Shown in pieces: positions 35,517 to 47,100 of a stretch of 64,000 nucleotides of DNA (positions are counted from its first letter, which is position 1; each line of letters begins with the position of its first letter). The notes below the pieces were generated by a model that made no database searches, was not told the DNA's origin, and saw nothing but the letters and a program-made list of their open reading frames with translations. The stretch is taken from assembly GCF_017654505.1 (NCBI RefSeq), contig NC_054534.1, forward strand, positions 17,105,193 to 17,169,192, in the 5' to 3' direction. A program made the position numbers and the translations under genes. The DNA is from Polyodon spathula (Eukaryota > Chordata > Actinopteri > Acipenseriformes > Polyodontidae).

Positions 35517-35833
35517 CTAGGGGAAACGGTGGCAGAACTGTAACTTTGCTATCTGACTTGCACATTTCTATTTTTACATCAAAGAAAGAAAAAAAAACAG
35601 TAAAGCCAACTTCCATTTTGCAAACTGGTTTACCTTTAGCAATGTTTGCTCAGGCAGATTAAACTTGTAAGAAAGTATGCAAACATACATTAAATTATAT
35701 ATATTTAGATCTTCATGTTGTAAAACTCCAAAATGGCGTAATAAAACATCTCACTTCAGGAGCAATATGAAATTAATGTAATTAATGTAATTTGGGGATC
35801 TGGATGAAGTTACATTTTTTAAATCCTACTTAC
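35517..35833. other. FANCC intron 5
   Basis: 317 bases, no feature recognised. Confidence 0.6.
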
Positions 35834-35938
35834 ACACTTCACTACATTTGAATGATACTCCTCCGATGTATATCCCAGTATCTGAATGAAGGAATTGTTC
35901 GCTGCCTCAGAGTCCGAAATAAGATGATGTATCAAGCT
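35834..35938 (-). CDS. FANCC: FANCC exon 5
   Basis: A 105-base exon after acceptor CCTTTTTAG with donor GTAAGT, phase 0 at both ends. It reads SLIHHLISDSEAANNSFIQI and LGYTSEEYHSNVVKC. Human has [36 protein letters not shown]. The shared LGY block and length (two codons shorter) support it. Confidence 0.85.
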
Positions 35939-36084
35939 CTAAAAAGGGGAGGGGGGATTAATACAAGTGTAAAGTTTTAATAAAAAGGAGAAAATTCCAC
36001 CTCATGGAAACTACCTTTCTCAAAAGAATGGTTTAAAATGAGCAGTTTATAGAAAGTATGATCATGTTTTGATTTAGTTCCTAC

Positions 36085-36316
36085 TGTAGCGTGCGCAGGA
36101 GTAGATGTCAGGGCTGGTGGGTGACGCATTCTAAACATCAAAACACAAGCCAGATATCTGTTTGCCACATTGGTGTAAGTGGTGAGATGCAGGTACCCAG
36201 GCATGCACTTGGAAGCCTGTATCCTGGTGAGAAAGTCCAAGGGTGGACTTGAGGCTGACAGGGGAGAGTGTAGCGTGCAGGTAGGTGATGCAATCTAAAC
36301 ATAAGAGACATAAGCC
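36085..36316. repeat. Imperfect direct repeat pair in intron 4
   Basis: TGTAGCGTGC...GCATTCTAAACATCAAAACAC...AAGCC (about 36085-36152) recurs in shortened form at about 36269-36316. It is probably the edges of an unidentified repeat. Confidence 0.45.
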
Positions 36317-36334
36317 TGCACCTCTCCCTCCAAA

Positions 36335-36395
36335 AAAACAAGTGGGTTTGCACTTGAACCTCGAAGAAACAAATGGGTTTGCACCTGAACCTCAA
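36335..36395. repeat. Two-copy tandem repeat, about 31 bp
   Basis: Two adjacent units share AARTGGGTTTGCACYTGAAC. Confidence 0.75.
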
Positions 36396-36420
36396 AAAAA
36401 CAGGGCCCATTTTATTTTAT

Positions 36421-39311
36421 TTTTTTTATTAGCGAAAGGGTTTTAAATTGGTTGGTGACAAAATCTAATGACTTCCATAATTTGAATAGCAGAATTGATC
36501 AAAAATGTATTTGCATGCAGACACTATTATTTTTGCTTACTAAACGCTTTTCCAAATATCCATAGATTCAGCCTTTTGGTTTAACGCAATACACTAAAGT
36601 GTGTGGTGTACAATCCTGCACACCTTTAAATGTGCAGTAATACGATGTGCAATGTAGTACAGATTATTTTAAGGTAAACAATGAACCACTTGCACCCCTT
36701 CCCATGAAGTAATTGTTGATATTGCAGTTCCACGGGAATGGGTTGTATTTCATAACTTATCAGACTGACATTTCCACTTTTACTGATAAAAAAAAAAAAC
36801 CTACAGCAGAGACAGCAGGCTGGTTTTAGTTTTGAGCAGCTAATCCTGCACATCGTTGTCTGCCCTCTAGTGGTCTTCAGTGCTGTGCTGCTTTCAACTG
36901 TAACAAAATTCTGTAGTTGAGTAGGTAAATTCTTAGAAATATGACAATTCGTGGGAGGGGCCTAAAGCTTGATTTTCATGATAAACAATAGAAGTTTAAT
37001 TATTTTTCCAAAAAAGATGGTAGACCCACCGCGTTGGATTTTTTCTCCAGAAATTCCCAAACTGATTTATGTTTCTCCATTGGTTATCTAAAATTAAACA
37101 AAGCTACATAACAATATTTAGTAGTTTTAAAACCATTGACAAAAAATGAACAATACACTCAGTAAAAATGCATAATCTTACACTTATTTCTTATACTACA
37201 AACCAATTTAGACGAAAAGCAGTGCAGAAGGATATTTTTACTTTCACTGCTTTCAAGACCATTATAAACTTTCCTGACAAACACTAAAAAAGAAAGCAAC
37301 CCAACACCCCCTTTTTTATAGTGACATTGTGCATAATAAAACACGGCATTGTTAATACATGCTTTAAAAAAGTAAATAGCAGGGTTCTGCGAAATATAGC
37401 ATTGCTACAACTGTTTAAATAACGTGCCTGTAATTTTTCCTTTCATTATTAACAACTAATAACTTTAAAGTCTATTTAAAAGCTCTTGTCAAAATGCTCG
37501 CTCTAGTGCACTGGGGTTTAAGATCTGTCCTTTAAATCACTGCAAAAAAATAAAAAATAAAAACATAAAAAGTGCTCTGGCTTTTCTGTTCCGTACCACA
37601 TCATGGATCGTTATTGCTGTGTTACCTGTTTGACAACGTGGGCAATAATCCTTACATTATCAGTGCACTAGAGCAGACATTTTGAAAAAAGCTTTGAAAC
37701 AGACTTTAGTTAGGAGTGTAAAAAGTTATCAGGATGTTAACAATGAAAAGAAAAATCACACGTACGTTATTTAAATAGTTCTAGCAACATGTGGGGATGT
37801 GTAACGCTATATTTTTTGGTAAATGAAAATTACAAAAAGGGTTATAGCCTAGTGGTTGAATATCAGGACTTGGAGATAGCTGAGCTACAAACTCCCCCAC
37901 ATTGTGTCTTAATCCACCTACACATGTTGACATTATACTTCAAAAAAGTGCCAACCAGTTTTGTCATGTGCCATTTCAGCTGTACTGTTATGTGTTAGAC
38001 AAATACAGGGTATTATTAAGATAATACATGATATGAACATATTCCATGGTTTTTTTACTATGTTCTTTTTTTTTGGGGGGGGTGGGCGAATAACATACCT
38101 CACACACTCTGTTTATACAACCCATTCCGAGAGTAGGATGTGGACAACACAATTCAAAAAATTTCCACACTCGCATCCAATCATAACAAAGTCTGCAGAT
38201 ATTTTAATTGAGCCAAAACAGCCTCTCTCTCCCTCCCTCCTCCTCTTTCATTCTTTCCCTTATTAACCCCAGCAACAGAAATTAATTTTTAACATTTAAG
38301 AATAGGAAGAGATAATGCTGGTCAAGTAAATAATTGAAAGATTTGTTACAGATTATGTGTGTGTGTGTGTGGGGGGGGGGGTGTCTTCTTACTGTAATAT
38401 CTCATTAGACCATCACATTGTTTGCAGACAGAACAAAATTGGGCCCAAATGTATGTCATGTCACTACGTGGAGCTTGCCGACACTGTGTGTGTTCACTTT
38501 AACATTATTTACCACAAAATGTCATTGCCATCTGTTTGAAATGATGTTAACCAGATTACTGCTTTGGTATGGCTTTTGTTGTAATTCCATAGAATACAGT
38601 AAACACACCCCCAAAGAAAATCTAAATTATAATCATCTGTAGTGGCGGAATTAGATGACCAAAAAGCACATTTCTAAAAATATGTCAAACAACAACACAT
38701 TTGTCTAAATTACTGCCTTCATTTGAGGAGCTTTATCCTGAAAACGGTAAGTGTTAAACATGGCTTTAGTCTGGGCTTGAGAAACAGATCTCTACTAATG
38801 ACAGGACTAATGAAGATTGTTTATTTAAATGTGGCTGCATACTGTGGTAGAACACACTGCTAAATAAGTAACATACATCCTCTAGAACAAATGTAAATTT
38901 GTAATTAGAGCTACCAGTAAGATGAAACAGTTGAAGAACATGATAAATATCAAGCACATAATAGCCGAGAATAAGAATTAGCAATTAGATTTTTAAATCA
39001 CATATGTATTTATGTACGACTGCCTTCACTAGGGGGGTATATTGCTGAAACACGTTGTCAACTGGAATATCACGCAATCTGTGCAGGCATTTATGAGATT
39101 TCTACAGAAGGTTGAAAGGTTCAGATGTTGCTGGTAGATCAGTCCATTATGTGCCCAATATAGTTCCAGTATTGTTTTTTTTTGTTTGTTTTTTTTGGTC
39201 AGTGAGTTTCTGCAGTTGTTTATTGTGATGTTTCTCTTGAGCCTTTGAACTTGTGACTTAATAGAGTACGAAATGTCAAGGCATACACTGTAAATAGTCA
39301 ACACTGGTAAC
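36421..39311. other. FANCC intron 4, part 1
   Basis: No exon recognised. Near 37841-37880 a tRNA-like start (TAGCCTAGTGGTTGAAT) may be a truncated SINE. A (TG)n plus poly(G) tract lies at 38356-38381. Confidence 0.4.
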
Positions 39312-39319
39312 AGTTACTG

Positions 39320-40138
39320 CAGTGGCGGAGGAAGAGGAAGATGGGCCCCGGTGCAGGACTTTATTGTGGGTCTCCCTCCCCAAACTTTAATTTAACCCTT
39401 ATTTATAAACATCAAACACACCAATTCAAGTGTTCACTATTGAGCTATTTGTCAGAATGTTAGCATGCGTGAAACATTACATAACAAGAACGTTTTCTAC
39501 TCACCTATTTTATTTTATTTTATTTTATGTACATCTTTACATCCAACACTACATCATAAACAAACAGGTTTAAATCACTAACCCTACCAGGATTCCCCAA
39601 TTCTGAGAATTCACAATTCTGCACAGACATTTGCAGAAATGCCCTCACATAGGAAGCTGTTTGTTTCTTCTTCTTCTTCTTCTTCTTATTATTTATTATT
39701 ATTATTTTTAAATCAGAAATGCAGGCATGTTGATTTCCTATAGTTTATTTTGGTGCCAGCAGCAGAACCTAACAGCTTCCAGCTAAACCACAGCATGAAT
39801 CACGCACACAGAATATAACTGCAGATGTCTGTGCTGAATAGTACCGCAAAACCTTCCATGAAGACGTGCCTCGTACCGGCCTCCGGGGAGAAAAAAGTTA
39901 GGATAATTAAGACAATAGCGATATCTGTTGAAATGAGAGAGGATACAATCTGAATTTTACTGGCGCCGCAGACAGGCAGCTACAGTGATACAAATGTGTA
40001 ACATCTGCAAATATAAATACTATTTGTTCAAAAATAACTAAATAAATAAATAAGAACTTTCGAACCCCTCCGGGGCCCTCCAAGTGCGTGGGCCCAAGTG
40101 CAGTTGCACCTGCTGCACCTCCTACTGCTCCACCACTG
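39320..40138. mobile_element. hAT-type non-autonomous element
   Basis: 819 bases. The left end is CAGTGGCGGAGGAAGAGGAAG and the right end read inversely is CAGTGGTGGAGCAGTAGGAG. The flanking octamers AGTTACTG (39312-39319) and AGTTAATG (40139-40146) match at 7 of 8 bases. An 8-base duplication and CAGTG ends fit hAT. There is no transposase. Internal TTC/TTA and TTTTA repeats are present. Confidence 0.82.
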
Positions 40139-40146
40139 AGTTAATG

Positions 40147-41391
40147 TATGAATACCATAAAAAGGGTAGGTTCAATTGGGCCTCAGCTGGTTGGATGATA
40201 TATTTGACTGCTGTAAACAAAAACAAACTCATGATGAAAAAATAAAACCCCAAACCTCTTACAAAACCAAGATCTCATGTTTGGGATGGTCAGACCTACA
40301 CAAGAACCCAAAGCTCTATTAGATGAAAGTCATTCAACATGAGTAACCCGGGAAGTGTTCATATTGAAACCAATGGCCTTCTTTAACTCAAGGATGGTCA
40401 ATTACAAAGACCTGTGCTACTGTAGTTCAGACCACACAGATTCTAAGTGGATGACTTCCAAAGTTTGAAGTACCATGTGTTCACCACAAAGGAAAAACAT
40501 GAAACATGGACGACAGTCAGATGTGGAAGAAAGGCCCTGGCAAATCTTGGAACTCCATATTTAGCATAATTGCTCAAAAAGATTCCCAGATTGCAGTTCT
40601 CTTGGCTTTTCTTCCCTAGAGACTCGTTGAGAATGTTCCCTTCCTCTTTCAGCACACACTGTCAATCCCCACTGACTGCATACCAATCAAAGTTATCTAC
40701 TACAGCAACAGTTGTTGCTTTTATAAGTCTCTTTAGAGATGATTATTTTCATCAACTATGAATAGTTTCTTGCAGTTGTGAAAATAAAAGCTGCCAAGCA
40801 AATAAAACAAACACTTGCAACATGCAGTAACAGTCTGAATCAAAACAGTATCGTCTCATACTGCAAAACACAGGGCTATATTTTCAAAGTGTTTCTTCCA
40901 TTCTTTATATAAAAAATCATGTTCGTGTTATAAAATGAAAAACAAAACACAGTGAGAGGGATTAAGATGACTTGAAATCTCCACTGTGAATGCCTGCAGA
41001 CTGGGACCACCCACAAAATGTGAAGCACAGCCATTAAAGGGAAATCAATGTGCTAATTTCTGCCAACACTGTCTACTCAACTCATTAAATATAATATTAA
41101 TATTCTTATCTTAATCTATTGCATGTGTTGCGGCAATTCCACTGTTTCTACCTATGATTTAACTGCCAAACAATCATGTTGACAGTTATTTTTAATTTAT
41201 TAACCAATGCTGTTTATTAACGCAACAAAAATGAATTGGTTGTAATGTCGGTGTTCTCCCCTAGGTGGCTGCCTAATATCAAATAAACAATGATTTACCA
41301 GTATTATGAATTACGGTTTTGCTTCCCATTTTAAAATTCTTTTTCTCCTGTTTTTAGCTTCTTTCAGCTTAGAAGTTTATATATATCTTAT

Positions 41392-41396
<5 letters not shown>
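40147..41396. other. FANCC intron 4, part 2
   Basis: No exon or element recognised. Confidence 0.4.

Positions 41397-41459
<63 letters not shown>
41397..41459. repeat. (TA)n microsatellite, left flank of Tc1 element d
   Basis: About 63 bases of TA. Confidence 0.94.
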
Positions 41460-41460
<1 letters not shown>

Positions 41461-41462
<2 letters not shown>

Positions 41463-43020
41463 TACTGTGCAAAAGTTTTAGGCAGGTGTGAAAAAATGTT
41501 GTAAAGTAAGATTGCTTTCAAAAACAGACATGTTAATAGATTATATTTATCAATTAACTAAATGCAAAGTGAGTGAACAGAAGAAAAATCTAAATCAAAT
41601 CCATATTTGGTGTGACCACCCTTTGCCTTCAAAACAGCATCAATTCTTCTAGGTACACGTGCACAAAGTCATGGATCTTGTAGGCATATAGTCAGGTGTA
41701 TGATTAAACAATTATACCAAGCAGATGCTAATAATCATCAATTCAATATGTAGGTTGAAACAATCATTAACTGAAACAGAAACAGCTGTGTAGGAGGAAT
41801 AAAACTGGGTGAGGAACAGCCAAACTCAGCTAACAAGGTGAGGTTGCTGAAGACAGTTTACTGCCAAAACTCATATACCATGGCAAGACTGAGCACAGCA
41901 ACAAGACAAAAGGTAGTTATACTGCATCAGCAAGGTCTCTCCCAGGCAGAAATTTCAAGGCAGACAGGGGTTTCCAGATGTGCTGTCCAAGCTCTTTTGA
42001 AGAAGCACAAAGAAACGGGCAACATTGAGGACCGTAGACGCAGTGGTCGGCCAAGGAAACTTACTGCAGCAGATGAAAGACACATCATGCTTACTTCCCT
42101 TTGCAATCAGAAGATGTCCAGCAGTGCCATCAGCTCAGAATTGGGAGAAAACAGTGGGACCCTGGTACACCCATCTACTGTCCGGAGAAGTCTGGTCAGA
42201 AGTGGCTTTCATGGAAGACTTGCGGCCAAAAAGCCATACCTCTGATGTCGAAACAAGGCCAAGCAACTCAACTATGCACAAAAACACAGGAACTGGGGTG
42301 CAGAAAAATGGCAGCAGGTGCTCTGGACTGATGAGTCAAAATTTGAAATATTTGGCTGTAGCAGAAGGCAGTTTGTTCGCCGAATGAGTGTCTGCAGGCA
42401 ACAGTGAAGCATGGTGGAGGTTCTTTGCAAGTTTGGGGCTGCATTTCTGCAAATGGAGTTGGGGATTTGGTCAGAATTAATGGTCTCCTCACTGCTGAAA
42501 AGTACAGGCAGATACTTATCCATCATGCAATACCATCAGGGAGGCATCTGATTGGCCCCAAATTTATTCTGCAGCATGACAACGACCCCAAACATACAGC
42601 GAAAGTCATTAAGAACTATCTTCAGCGTAAAGAAGAACAAGGAGTCCTGGAAGTGATGGTATGGCCCCCACAGAGCCCTGATCTCAACATCATCGAGTCT
42701 GTCTGGGATTACATGTAGAGAGAGAAGCAACTGAGGATGCCTAAATCCACAGAAGAACTGTGGTTAGTTCTCCAAGATGTCTGGGCCAACCTACCTGCCA
42801 AGTTCCTTCAGAAACTGTGTTCAAGTGTACCTAGAAGAATTTATGTTGTTTTGAAGGCAAAGGGTGGTCACACCAAATAATGATTTGATGTAGATTTTTC
42901 TTCTGTTCACTCACTTTGCATTTTGTTAATTGATAAATATAAACTATTAACATGTATATTTTTGAAAGCATTCTTACTTTACAGCATTTTTTCACACCTG
43001 CCTAAAACTTTTGCACAGTA

Positions 43021-43021
<1 letters not shown>
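41461..43021 (+). mobile_element. Tc1-like DNA transposon d with about 200-bp terminal repeats
   Basis: Begins AGTACTGTGCAAAAGTTTTA, with the inverse at the right end. The inverted repeats run about 200 bases (41461-41667 with 42815-43021) at high identity, including GGTGTGACCACCCTTTGCCT. TA microsatellite flanks both sides. It encodes a nearly complete transposase. Confidence 0.94.
41881..42880 (+). pseudogene. Tc1-like transposase, nearly intact
   Basis: Starts MARLSTATRQKVVILHQQGL, a paired-like helix-turn-helix (LSQAEISRQTGVSRCAVQAL), then a GRPRK hook (SGRPRKLTAADERHI). Catalytic blocks are WTDESKFEIFG, QHDNDPKHTAKVIKNYL and PPQSPDLNIIESVWDYM, giving DDE. Three lesions are visible: a TGA after AAKKPYL at about 42243-42245, a one-base shift near 42381-42384 after QFVRR, and a TAG after VWDYM at 42716-42718. 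Each looks recent, and the protein is otherwise full length, about 340 residues. Confidence 0.9.

Positions 43022-43022
<1 letters not shown>

Positions 43023-43078
<56 letters not shown>
43023..43078. repeat. (TA)n microsatellite, right flank of Tc1 element d
   Basis: About 56 bases of TA. Confidence 0.94.
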
Positions 43079-43080
<2 letters not shown>

Positions 43081-43611
43081 ATGAAGGCTATATATGCATC
43101 CATGAGCCATTTGAACAAAAAAGGTATAATAGCACAGTAGTGACATCAAAATGTCATAATTCCTCTACAGGAAAATATACTTGAACTTTGACCCATTCGA
43201 CTCCTCAAGACCACTTTCAATTCAAACACAAAATGTCTCGTTTTCAATCATTTGACAACACCCACAGTAGAGAAATGTTCATTAATGATCAACAAAATGA
43301 GAATAAGTTAAAAAAAAAAAAAAATGATCTAAAGCTCGTATCTCAGAGAAAATGGAGAGGGACAGGAAATTAAAAACATTCTTGTCAATGACTTACATAA
43401 TTTCAATCACTCAACAACACCCACAATTCATGTTTTTTAGGCACTTTAAACAAATCTGTCTCTGTGAAGATTTACAATCATCCTCCACCAACAGGAGCAC
43501 CAACCAAGAGCGACACAAACCTTAGACTGACAGCAAGTAATAAAAAATAAAAAAACACACCATTCAAACACATTTTCCATAAAAATACACTATCTACCCA
43601 GTTTAATTCAC
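43079..43611. other. FANCC intron 4, between Tc1 d and gypsy element
   Basis: No feature recognised. In particular, the missing half of the Tc1-like fragment found at 49095 is not here. Confidence 0.45.
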
Positions 43612-44137
43612 CTCGGGATTTCCCTTACCAAGGTCTTGTGACCATGACAAAAGTCATCTTTTTAAGGGGCGGCACCTTGGTGAGGGGCGGAAGTACGAGT
43701 ATGTAAATTCCAGCCACTGGAGTCAAGTGAAATTAAGGATACCTGTCAGTTTGGGATTGGTGATCCACTGACTACCGGGGCGGGGTTTGCATACTAAAGG
43801 GAACGTGCTACTGTGTTCGGGGTTGGTCCTAAGGAATAGAGGCGGGGAGAAAAAGGCTGGAGGAGTACTTGGTTGTTGTGGACTGTGTCACGAACGGGGG
43901 CTTTACTAACTGGTTCTTTTCTGTTTTTATTCCTTTTGTTTTATTTTTTTGGATTAAAGCAGAACGCGACGAGGACTAAGAGGCTCCCGTTCCTTTGTTT
44001 TTGATTACTCCCGCACTCCCTCCCTCACATCCTTCTTTATTATTTTTCTTTTTTTCCTCGTGTAATATTAAATAAAATTTTAATTGTTACACGTAAATCA
44101 CTGTCTGGAAAATCCATTTGTACTCACACGCCTCACA
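43612..44137 (+). repeat. 5' LTR of gypsy element, 5'-truncated
   Basis: Matches the 3' LTR from its position 66 onward. A poly(A) signal AATAAA follows TAATATTA near 44070. The LTR end ...CGCCTCACA is fixed by comparison with the solo copy at 53841-54391, which shares it. Confidence 0.92.
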
Positions 44138-44139
44138 CG

Positions 44140-44156
44140 TGGTGTCATTGTGGGAG
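44140..44156 (+). promoter_or_regulatory. Putative primer-binding site
   Basis: TGGTGTCATTGTGGGAG starts two bases after the LTR end. The TGG start is expected for pairing with the CCA tail of a tRNA. The tRNA species was not determined. Confidence 0.6.
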
Positions 44157-47100
44157 ATGGATCCAGCTACAGTTTTGGCGATGTTTAGGGAGCAGGAGGA
44201 GAAGCGAGAGGAGAGGGAAGCACGGCGCCAGGAACAGCTCGCCCAGTTCTTTGGTCAGCTGGTAGAGAAAATCTCGACACCAGCGGCGGAAACAGCGGTT
44301 GCCCGGATGTTTTCTTCACAACCAAAGCTACAGAAGATGACTCCGGAAGATGATCCTGAGGCGTTCTTGGTCACCTTTGAGAGAGTGGCAGAAGCAGCAG
44401 GGTGGCCCAAGGAACACTGGGCCATGAAATTGGCACCCTGTTTGACAGGACAGGCGCAAGCAGCGTACAGAGCCTTGATGGCCCCGGAGGCCGCGGATTA
44501 TATAAAAGTAAAAGAAGCCATTCTCTCACGCCTCGGGATCACGGAAGAAACATACCGGCGCCGTTTCCGGGAATACCAGCTGTCCAAGGGGGTGCGGCCC
44601 CGGGTTGCGGGACAGTATCTCCTGGATCAGTGCACCCGGTGGCTGCAACCGGAAGAACACACACCCCAAGAACTGGTGCAGAAGATCGCTATAGAGCAGT
44701 TCACCTCCATACTACCGCCAGGAAATCGGGAGTGGGTTAGAAGGAATCAACCTACCACTCTCGAGAAGGCCATCATCCTGGCGGAGGCTTATGAGGATGC
44801 GAATGAAGGCGCCGCCTCTGACCCCACTCCTGCGCCTAAACTAACCAGGACCAACCCATCAGTGAAGCCCAGAGGAGGTAACCAGACCTTCAGACCATGG
44901 AGGTCGAGGTTAGCCCCATCTTGGGCGAGAGAAAACCCCCCTAACCTGTCGGTCACCGACTCACAGGACAAGCAAACCCCGTTGGTGCCTTCTACCCCAG
45001 TTTGTTACCGATGCAATGAGCCCGGACATATAGCCAGGGATTGTCCAATGATGGAGGTAGACCTGGCAAGAAGATCCTGGTCGGCAGTAACAGGTAAGAA
45101 CACTGGGGAATGTTGGGAGGGCCCTTATCAATTAAGAGTACAGGTCGGGGATAAGAGTACTAATGCATTTGCAGACTCTGGGTGTGCACAAACATTGATT
45201 CGACAAGCTCTTTTGGAGGGGGTAACCTGGGAGCCACAGGGTAAAGTGGCTATCTCATGTATCCATGGAGAAACTCGGGTTTATCCCACCACTAAAGTTA
45301 GACTTACTGTTGATGGTTACTCAGCTTACGTTAAAGTGGCTGTAGCGCAATGTTTACCATACCCTGTTCTCCTGGGAAGAGACTGGCCGTTTTTTGATCG
45401 TATTTTAGGTCGGGAAATGGTCTTAGTTTCTACCAGGGGACAATCTAAGCAACGGGAGAAAACAATTGGCGAGATTTTCCCGTTACAATCCGACCTGTTT
45501 AACCCTAAAATCCGCCTGAGAAAAACAAAGAGAGAGCGCAGGGTGGAAAAATATGAGGGAACTCTGAGACGACAAGGGGAGGGGTCTGACTCAAAGGTAA
45601 ACCAATCTTGTAAACGGCAGGGTAAAGGAGTAGGTGTTCAGTGTGACCGGGGCTGCGAGGTTACTGATGTGGAAGGTCACATAATAAAAGACACTCCTCT
45701 CAGCGTACCTAATCATTGGGACCGAGATATTGACCTGGGCTATGAACAACAAAATGATCCCACATTACAGTATGCTTGGAAACAGGTTAGATATGTTGAG
45801 GGGAAGGATATGCAGGAAGGACAACCAGTGGTATTTCCGCATTTTTCTGTATCTGGGCACTTATTATATAGAATAACCCGGGCTCCCGGGACGGGACAGC
45901 TCGTAAAACAGTTATTGGTTCCTAGGCCTTTTCAGTCAGAAGTCATGAGATTGGCGCATGACATTCCATTTTCAGGTCATTTGGGAACTGAAAAGACTCA
46001 GGAACGAATTCTGGCCCGGTTTTTTTGGCCAGGGGTTTATGGTCTTGTGCGGAAGTATGTATCTGAGTGTCCGGAATGTCAATTAGCTGCCCCTAAGTTA
46101 GTTCGCCCCGCACCTCTGGTCTCACTGCCAATTATTGGAGTACCGTTTGAGAGGATTGGTGTAGATTTAGTAGGCCCTCTGGAGGGAGCAGAGTCAGGAT
46201 ATCGGTATATTTTAGTAGTAGTGGACTACGCAACACGATATCCAGAAGCTGTTCCCTTACGCTCTATGAGTGCAGAAGTAGTAGCAAATGAATTGGTTAA
46301 AATATTTTCTAGGGTGGGAATCCCGAAAGAAATTCTCACTGATCAGGGCACTAATTTTATGTCTGGCTGTATTCAGCAATTATACAAATTATTGAAAATC
46401 CGTTCAATTCGAACCTCAGTTTTTCATCCTCAAACGGATGGGCTTGTTGAACGATTTAATCAGACTTTAAAAAGTATGTTGCGCCGCTTTGTAGATCAGG
46501 AGAAACGTAATTGGGCTAAACTGCTTCCCTACTTGCTCTTTGCAGTTCGTGAGGTACCACAATCCTCAACGGGGTTCTCTCCGTTTGAGCTCTTGTACGG
46601 TCGGCAGCCGCGGGGTATCTTGGATCTCATAAGAGAAGGCTGGGAAGAACAGTCAAAAGACTCTAAAAATATAGTGAAATATGTATTACAGCTACGCGAT
46701 CGCTTAGAATTAGTCGGTCGATTGGCACATGACAATCTCAAAGTGGCACAGCAGAAGCAGCAGCAAAGCTACAATAAAAATGCAAGAATTAGGAACTTTC
46801 GACCTGGAGACAAAGTGTTGTTGTTGCTTCCCTCATCAGAATCTAAGTTGTTTGCTAAATGGCAGGGTCCCTTTGAGGTCATTCGAGCAATTGGAAAAGT
46901 TAATTATGAGATCCGACAGCCTGGGCGTCGGAAGGAAAATCAAATTTATCATGTTAATCTCCTCAAACCGTGGAAAGAACGGGAGGTCCATTTTATATCT
47001 CCCGAACAGGAGGGAGAGGACTATGGACCCTCAATTGAGCCAGTATCAGCAGCTGGGGTTCCGATGGGGGAACAATTAACTCCTGATCAACGCAAAGAGG

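Noticed and set aside
37841..37880. tRNA-like start TAGCCTAGTGGTTGAAT
   Set aside because: It has an A-box only, with no B-box or tail. Too short to call a SINE.
44118..44156. Upstream TTG start extending gag-pol by 13 codons
   Set aside because: It lies across the LTR end and primer-binding site. The ATG at 44157 is the plausible start.
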